From contig CARZYU010000015.1 of assembly GCA_949113215.1 (NCBI GenBank), forward strand, positions 2,142-11,888: DNA of 9,747 nt, in the 5' to 3' direction. The notes under the pieces were generated by a model. That model saw only the letters and a program-made list of their open reading frames with translations, was not told the origin of the DNA and ran no database searches. Each line of letters begins with the position of its first letter. The first letter of the stretch is position 1. The stretch is from an uncultured Bacilli bacterium. GTDB taxonomy: Bacteria > Bacillota_I > Bacilli_A > RF39 > UBA660. This document shows positions 5,708 through 9,747 of the stretch, in pieces. The translations under genes and the position numbers were made by a program.

Positions 5708-7664
5708 GTGGAAAAAGAAAAAATAGACCTGGGGGGGGGCAGTTTTAGAAAGTAAGAAGAAAAAGAGAAAAGTAGCGATCGTAAGTTTATCAATTGTACT
5801 GAGCCTCGTTCTTCTATTAGGTTTGTCTTATGCCTTTTTTACCCTTACGTTAAATGGAACGAAACAAAATAGTATTAGAGTAGGAAAACTATCTTTAAAT
5901 TTAACGGAAGGAACGGTTATCCATTTAGAAAATGCTTTGCCAACTTCCATTGAAACAGCCTTACAGGAAACCCCTTATCATTTTACGGTAGAAAACAATG
6001 GAACTACCGAAGCAGAGTATACGCTTACTTTGAAAAATACGGGAACACTTACGGATCCGTATTCGTTTAATTATGCTTTAAAGAAAGATGGACAGATCAT
6101 TACGGTCGAAAATCTTTTGTATGTTGGAGAAAATAATCCATTTTTCAAAGGAACGATTTCTCCAGGAGAAACAGCTACTTATGATTTGTATATTTGGTTG
6201 GATTACAATGAGGATGGTAGTAATATTACAGAGGGACAATACTACGAAGGAACCCTCTTACTAGAATCTTATCAACAAAAGGAAAGAAAACTATCCGATT
6301 ATGTTTATCATGCCTGTGATGGAAAAGAGGATTGTCTAAGAGAAGTAGAAGGAACGACTTATTTTCAGACAAAATATTATTATAGTCATTCTTTTAATAC
6401 CAAATATGTTTGGTATTCTGGAAACTTATGGTTCATTACAGGATACGATGAAAATGGAAATATGAAAGCAGTTAGTACCGAGAATGTCACTTATATTCCT
6501 TGGGGCACAACGGTAGATTATACGGGAAGTTATGTTGAACATTGGTTACAAAATAAATTTTTACCTACGTTAAATAATTATCAAAAGTTTTTAGTTACCG
6601 ATTACACTTGGAATTATTCTACGGAAGTAGCAAGTAATACATTTGACGGTTTGATTGGAAACGATAAGTTGGTAACAGGACCAGTTGGCCTTTTGAATAA
6701 AAGAGATATCTTTTATAGCTCAGACGGTAATGATGCCTATACGGTAGGGGACGAAATCAATCAAGTGCTTCCTTACCGTTCGTATCTTGGAACGCCTACA
6801 AACAAAGGAAATCTTTGGGTAAGTGGAATGAGCTTTTGGGCATTGGGCTATTATGTCTTAGGAAGTACAAATTATTCGCCAGGAATTGCTCCTTCTGTTG
6901 TTTTCCGAAATGACGTTATTGTTCTTTCGGGAGATGGAACAGAAAAAGATCCGTATCGTTTAAAAGGAGATACTTATGGAAAAAACGGTGAACTTTTAAA
7001 CAAGCGAAAAGGTGGAGAGTACGTAGCCTTTGGCGATGGGCTTAATTATATGTATCGTATGATGGGAGTAGAGAATGATTCTCCTAAAATTGTTTCAGCG
7101 TATCCGTTAACAAAAATTGAACTGACAAGCAGTTCTGAAGGCTATAAGACATTTCAATATTTTTCTAATCTAACGGAAGTTAAAAATAATCGTATGCCTT
7201 ATGTGATAAATGGAGCAAATGCTTTAGGGTACGATGCGACTTCTACCAATTACCCAATCGCTTATTTTTTAAACCATGATTTTTTAAGCCCCCTGAATGG
7301 CTATCTTACGAGTGACAATCTTGCAATGATTGCAACAAACCAAACATGGTATACGGGTACGGTTACAGGAAGCGATAGTTATGAAAATGCGAAAGATCCC
7401 TCAAAACAAGTAACAGCAACTGTGGCTTTACCTTCTCTAGGGGATAGCTATTCGGCTATTGGAAAATTTGAATCAACCTTCATCAGTAATAGTAGCCGAA
7501 AAAATCTTTTGTTAACGAATAACGGTTCATCCCTTTATACTTATTCCCCCATTGGAACTAGTGGTGCTGCACAATTAACACCAACATTCTACTTAAAGAA
7601 TAATGTTAAAATAAAAAGTGGAAGAGGAACGAGGTTGGATCCTTATATCTTAACGATGGAATAA
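5708..7664 (+). CDS. Camelysin/TasA-like N-terminus surface protein with two repeat domains, frame interrupted at a poly-G tract
   Basis: The start is GTG 5708, 8 nt after a good ribosome site. With nine Gs at 5731-5739 translation ends after 15 codons at TAA 5753-5755. With one G fewer, a continuous 651-aa protein results. Its first 20 or so residues are polar and end in a KKKKRK cluster. A hydrophobic segment follows (about 22-43) that runs into SYAFFT, a possible signal peptidase site. The next part resembles camelysin/TasA-type secreted proteins (AFFT...NSIRVGKLSLNL, then an Ig-like YTLTLKNTG region to about 180). After a C203/C209 pair come two diverged domains (about 219-418 and 436-648). 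Each holds a W/Y-rich core and a WL.N.FLPTLNNY-like segment, and each closes with G-x-GT-x-x-DPY-x-L (6929-6963 and 7620-7652). No LPXTG motif or C-terminal helix is present. The coding region from TTG 5823 alone begins inside the hydrophobic segment, so it is not a credible start. Function unknown; extracellular location inferred. Confidence 0.8.
5731..5739 (+). repeat. Homopolymeric (G)9 tract, candidate phase-variation switch
   Basis: Nine consecutive Gs lie 23 nt after the first base of the start codon, in otherwise AT-rich DNA. Upstream, the start-codon frame is open. Downstream, the long frame is offset by one base and has an in-frame TAG at 5724-5726, just before the tract. Eight or eleven Gs join the two; nine gives 15 codons and ten gives 13 codons (stop TTT-TAG). 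The position is that of a slipped-strand contingency switch. A sequencing error in the run is the main alternative. Confidence 0.75.
6360..7653 (+). repeat. Tandem diverged domain pair within the surface protein
   Basis: Copy A (about 6360-6963) and copy B (about 7014-7653) share the same order of landmarks. YVWYSGNLWFITGYDENG aligns with YMYRMMGVENDSPK, and WLQNKFLPTLNNY...TDYTW with YFLNHDFLSPLNGY...NQTW. PSVVFRNDVIVLSGDGTEKD aligns with PTFYLKNNVKIKSGRGTRLD, each followed by PY. This is protein-level duplication; the DNA copies are too diverged for recombination to be likely. Confidence 0.6.
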
Positions 7665-7689
7665 AAAGAGCATAGCAAGGCTCTTTTTT
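7665..7689 (+). terminator. Intrinsic terminator after the surface protein gene
   Basis: AAAGAGC (7665-7671) pairs with GCTCTTT (7680-7686) around an 8-nt loop, directly after the TAA stop at 7662-7664. A six-T run spans 7684-7689. Confidence 0.8.
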
Positions 7690-7731
7690 GTATGTGCAGA
7701 AGAGTGTTTTTAAAAAAATGTTAAAAAGGTG

Positions 7732-7760
7732 TTGACAAAACGAAATGTTATTAATATAAT
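7732..7760 (+). promoter_or_regulatory. Consensus promoter of the NAD salvage operon
   Basis: TTGACA (7732-7737), a 17-nt spacer and TATAAT (7755-7760) match the sigma-70/SigA consensus at every position with ideal spacing. Transcription should start near 7767. So strong a core promoter implies control by repression, and the -10 lies exactly in the centre of an inverted repeat. Confidence 0.92.
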
Positions 7761-7770
7761 GTTAATAACA
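7746..7770 (+). promoter_or_regulatory. Operator 1: 25-bp inverted repeat over the -10 element
   Basis: TGTTATTAA (7746-7754), seven bases, then TTAATAACA (7762-7770) form a perfect 9-bp inverted repeat. The spacer contains the whole TATAAT, so a bound protein would block RNA polymerase. The same half-sites recur 55 bp downstream. The regulator is not in this window. Confidence 0.72.
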
Positions 7771-7785
7771 AGTGAGAGAACTTGT
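7768..7785 (+). other. Small hairpin at the predicted mRNA 5' end
   Basis: ACAAGT (7768-7773) and ACTTGT (7780-7785) pair around GAGAGA. The predicted transcription start is about 7767, so the transcript would begin with this stem-loop, an arrangement known to stabilise Gram-positive mRNAs. The stem is only six pairs, so this is tentative. Confidence 0.35.
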
Positions 7786-7800
7786 AAAATTTTTAAACTT

Positions 7801-7825
7801 TGTTATTAACAAAAAGATAATAACA
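7801..7825 (+). promoter_or_regulatory. Operator 2: matching 25-bp inverted repeat in the leader
   Basis: TGTTATTAA (7801-7809), seven bases, then ATAATAACA (7817-7825) have the same length and spacing as operator 1, with one base changed. The symmetry extends outward: CTTTGTTATTA (7798-7808) and TAATAACAAAG (7818-7828) are perfect 11-bp arms. As RNA this would be a hairpin touching the ribosome site (7829-7835). The shared half-sites with operator 1, which is mostly untranscribed, favour a DNA-binding role. Confidence 0.65.
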
Positions 7826-7840
7826 AAGAAGGAGGATTGT

Positions 7841-8197
7841 ATGGAAATTATTTTAACAAAAGAGCACATGACGGAGTTGTTTACGAATTATTATCAACAG
7901 AAAGAAGGAAATTCTTTTGAGGTTCAATTTGGAGCATTTGAACTTAGTAACTATCAAGACGATTATGGATTAAGTGTTCAACTTAAGGGAACCATGAATT
8001 TTTTAGGAAGAGAAGTTTCCTTTAACAGGAGAGTTCCGAATGAAGAAATTAGAGAAGCTCTTTCGGATATGATAGACGATACTTGTTATAGAATGGTGGA
8101 CTTTTCTGTTTACACCGTAGCACATAATTCAAGTGTTGAAGAATTCAAACTGTTGGTAGAACAAAAGGAAAAACAAAAAGTAAAGGGAGGAAGATAA
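7841..8197 (+). CDS. Unrecognised 118-aa protein, first gene of the NAD salvage operon
   Basis: I do not recognise this family. The ATG at 7841 is supported by GAAGGAGG (7828-7835) 5 nt upstream. A longer in-frame form from GTG 7772 has no ribosome site and begins about 5 nt after the predicted transcription start. The protein is small, soluble and acidic except for its ending. It has no signal peptide, membrane helix or metal-binding cysteine pattern; its single Cys is in DDTCYRM. The pattern suggests an N-terminal helix, several strands (SFEVQFGAF, YGLSVQLKG, REVSFNRRV), a helix EEIREALSDMIDD and a lysine-rich helical C-terminus. The gene ends 1 nt before pncA, so it is co-transcribed and probably translationally coupled with NAD salvage. 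A role as regulator, chaperone or unrelated passenger cannot be told from the sequence. Confidence 0.85.
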   Translation: MEIILTKEHMTELFTNYYQQKEGNSFEVQFGAFELSNYQDDYGLSVQLKGTMNFLGREVSFNRRVPNEEIREALSDMIDDTCYRMVDFSVYTVAHNSSVEEFKLLVEQKEKQKVKGGR

Positions 8198-8198
8198 G

Positions 8199-8789
8199 AT
8201 GAAAAATTTAAAATTTTACGAAGGAATGTTAATTGTAGTTGATATGGTGAACGGCTTTGTGAAGGAAGGGGCTTTAGCGGATCCTTTGATTGGAAGAATT
8301 GTTCCAAGGCAGTTGACTTTGATCAAAGAGGCTCATGAAAAAGGACATTTAGTAGTTTTCGTCCAAGATACGCACATAGAAAACTCGAAAGAGCATCAAC
8401 GTTTTGGAGGAGCTCTTCACTGTGTAGCTGGAACAGGGGAAGAGGACCTCATCGATGAGTTGAAAGCTTTGGATCATCAGGAAGATACCATTTGTATTCC
8501 AAAGAATTCCACTAGTTTTATGGAAGCTCCAAACTTTCGAAAGCTCATGGAGGAAGTTTCAAATGTAAAAGAAATTGATGTTGTGGGATGTTGTACGGAT
8601 ATCTGTGTCATGAATGGAACGATGGGGCTAGCTAATTATTTAGACGAATGGAATAAAGATGTGAAACTTAGAGTTCATACCGATGCTATTGCAACATTTC
8701 AGGAAGAGGGAAGACAAAAATATGTAGAAGCAGCAATGCTATTGATGGAACAACAAGGAATTCAATTAGTAAAAGGAAAGGAGAGATAA
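8199..8789 (+). CDS. pncA: Nicotinamidase (isochorismatase-like hydrolase)
   Basis: This 196-aa cytoplasmic enzyme is expected to hydrolyse nicotinamide to nicotinate and ammonia, the first step of the Preiss-Handler salvage route. The cysteine-hydrolase triad is visible as D15 (VVDMVNGF), K102 (IPKNSTSF) and C136 (GCCTDICV). Metal ligands of the PncA type are D57 and H59 (QDTH) and H74 (LHCVAGT). The HCVAGT motif and the downstream nicotinate phosphoribosyltransferase favour nicotinamidase over other isochorismatase-family activities. The length is normal. The start at 8199 lies 8 nt after AAAGGGAGG (8182-8190) and 1 nt after the preceding stop. Two bases separate its stop from the pncB ATG, so the three genes form a tight operon under the operators at 7746-7825. 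Confidence 0.92.
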   Translation: MKNLKFYEGMLIVVDMVNGFVKEGALADPLIGRIVPRQLTLIKEAHEKGHLVVFVQDTHIENSKEHQRFGGALHCVAGTGEEDLIDELKALDHQEDTICIPKNSTSFMEAPNFRKLMEEVSNVKEIDVVGCCTDICVMNGTMGLANYLDEWNKDVKLRVHTDAIATFQEEGRQKYVEAAMLLMEQQGIQLVKGKER

Positions 8790-8791
8790 CA

Positions 8792-9747
8792 ATGGAAAAT
8801 AAGACCATGATGACAGATTTTTATGAGCTTACAATGGCTCAGGTGTATTTTGATCAAGGAAAAAAGGAGGAAACAGCTTACTTTGATGTTTTCTTCCGTA
8901 GTAATCCATTTCAAGGAGGCTATTTAATAACAGGTGGATTAGATAATATTGTTCGTTATCTAGAGAATTTTCATTTTACAGAAGAAGATATCGATTATCT
9001 AAGAAATACGAAACAATTTAGCGAAGAATTTTTATCTTATCTTAAAGATTTGAAATTTACAGGAGATGTCTATGCTATGCCAGATGGAACTCCAGCATTT
9101 CCGAATGAACCAGTCATTACCATTAAGGCGAACATGATTGAAGCCCAAATCATTGAGACGGCTATTTTAGCTCATTTCAATCATGGTAGTTTAGTGACGA
9201 CTGCTGCAAAGAGAATTACGAATGCGGCCAAAGGAATTCCGGTCATGGAATTTGGAGCCAGAAGGGCAAGAGGAGTAGATTCTGCTACAGAAGCCAGCAA
9301 ATATGCCTATGTGGGAGGATGTGTTGGAACTTCCAATGTCTATGCTGGAATGAAATATCAGATTCCTGTTTTAGGAACGATGGCTCACAGTCTTGTGCAA
9401 GAAAGTGAAACGGAGTATGAAGCTTTCTTAGCTTATGCGAAAAGTCATCCGGACAATTGTGTTTTCTTAGTTGATACTTACGATACCTTAAATAGTGGGA
9501 TTCCAAATGCCATTAGAGTTAGCAAAGAATATTTGGAACCTCGTGGTTACAAACTAAAAGGAATTCGTATCGACAGTGGAGATTTACTCTATTTATCGAA
9601 AGCAGCGAAGGAAATGTTAGTAACTGCTGGGTACGAAGATGCGACCATCTGTTTATCCAATGGACTAAATGAATATACGATTTCTGATATGGTAAGCCAA
9701 GGAGCCATCATCGATTCGATTGGAGCTGGAGATAACATTGCGGCAGC
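8792..9747 (+). CDS. pncB: Nicotinate phosphoribosyltransferase, 3' end outside window
   Basis: This enzyme makes nicotinate mononucleotide from nicotinate and PRPP with ATP hydrolysis, using the product of the preceding gene. The ATG at 8792 follows AAAGGAG (8777-8783) by 8 nt. The frame stays open for 318 codons to the window edge, about two thirds of the usual length of roughly 480 residues for this Firmicute-type enzyme. Family landmarks are in order: the MTDFYELTMAQVYF N-terminus, FNHGSLVTTAAKR, E153-F-G-A-R-R-A-R-G, GTMAHS with H199 (the position of the phosphorylated His), D228 in DTYDTL, and RIDSGDL with D261. Nothing is missing in the visible part. Confidence 0.95.
   Translation, partial: MENKTMMTDFYELTMAQVYFDQGKKEETAYFDVFFRSNPFQGGYLITGGLDNIVRYLENFHFTEEDIDYLRNTKQFSEEFLSYLKDLKFTGDVYAMPDGTPAFPNEPVITIKANMIEAQIIETAILAHFNHGSLVTTAAKRITNAAKGIPVMEFGARRARGVDSATEASKYAYVGGCVGTSNVYAGMKYQIPVLGTMAHSLVQESETEYEAFLAYAKSHPDNCVFLVDTYDTLNSGIPNAIRVSKEYLEPRGYKLKGIRIDSGDLLYLSKAAKEMLVTAGYEDATICLSNGLNEYTISDMVSQGAIIDSIGAGDNIAA

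Noticed and set aside
5823..5825. TTG 5823 as the true start of the surface protein
   Set aside because: It lies in the middle of the hydrophobic segment and has no ribosome site. The GTG at 5708 has a good site and gives a complete membrane/signal region once the G run is eight long.
7746..7825. Rex or BirA binding sites as the explanation for the NAD operon operators
   Set aside because: Rex sites are TTGTTAA-type halves about 4 bp apart and BirA halves end in AACC with a longer spacer. Here the 9-bp halves are 7 bp apart and read TGTTATTAA.
7772..7840. Longer form of the 118-aa protein from GTG 7772
   Set aside because: It begins about 5 nt after the predicted transcription start, has no ribosome site and runs through the second operator; ATG 7841 follows GGAGG.
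7761..7840. Riboswitch in the NAD operon leader
   Set aside because: The leader is only about 74 nt, AT-rich and explained by two simple inverted repeats; I see no known aptamer core.

Overview
The window is AT-rich with a strongly purine-rich coding strand. It uses the standard code, with TGA as a real stop at 965-967, 1713-1715 and 5576-5578. Every supported gene is on the + strand. The Mbeg1-like hydrolase, the Bce-type peptide-sensing module, strong GGAGG-type ribosome sites and a camelysin/TasA-like surface protein point to a low-GC Gram-positive bacterium (Bacillota, probably a host-associated Bacilli/Erysipelotrichia/RF39-type lineage). The lineage is an inference; no rRNA or other marker gene is present.

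Layout. (1) 2-967: the 3' part of an Mbeg1-like (DUF2974) alpha/beta hydrolase, closed by a terminator that overlaps its stop codon. (2) 984-5578: a complete BceRS-BceAB-type module made of response regulator, intramembrane-sensing kinase, ABC ATPase and 10-helix permease. Two TATAAT promoters, one before the regulator and one before the ATPase, each carry a BceR-like inverted repeat. A double hairpin/terminator follows the permease. (3) 5656-7689: a single-gene unit for a large N-terminally anchored or secreted surface protein with two diverged copies of one domain. Its reading frame is broken by a run of nine Gs just after the start codon. Eight or eleven Gs would restore one 651/652-codon frame, so this looks like a phase-variable gene caught OFF. 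(4) 7732-9747: an NAD salvage operon with a consensus promoter, two matching 25-bp operators, an unrecognised 118-aa protein, nicotinamidase (pncA) and the first two thirds of nicotinate phosphoribosyltransferase (pncB), which runs off the window.

How the genes work together. The Bce module is expected to sense and remove cell-wall-directed peptide antibiotics: the permease signals flux to the kinase, the kinase phosphorylates the regulator, and the regulator acts at both promoters. PncA and PncB turn nicotinamide into nicotinate and then nicotinate mononucleotide, feeding NAD synthesis. The surface protein is independent of both, with its own promoter and terminator.

Most notable are the poly-G switch in the surface protein, the paired operators of the NAD operon (regulator not in the window), and the pair of BceR-like boxes placed about two helical turns differently relative to their -10 elements. 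No mobile elements, tRNAs, rRNAs or CRISPR arrays were seen, and no gene-free stretch exceeds 300 bases.
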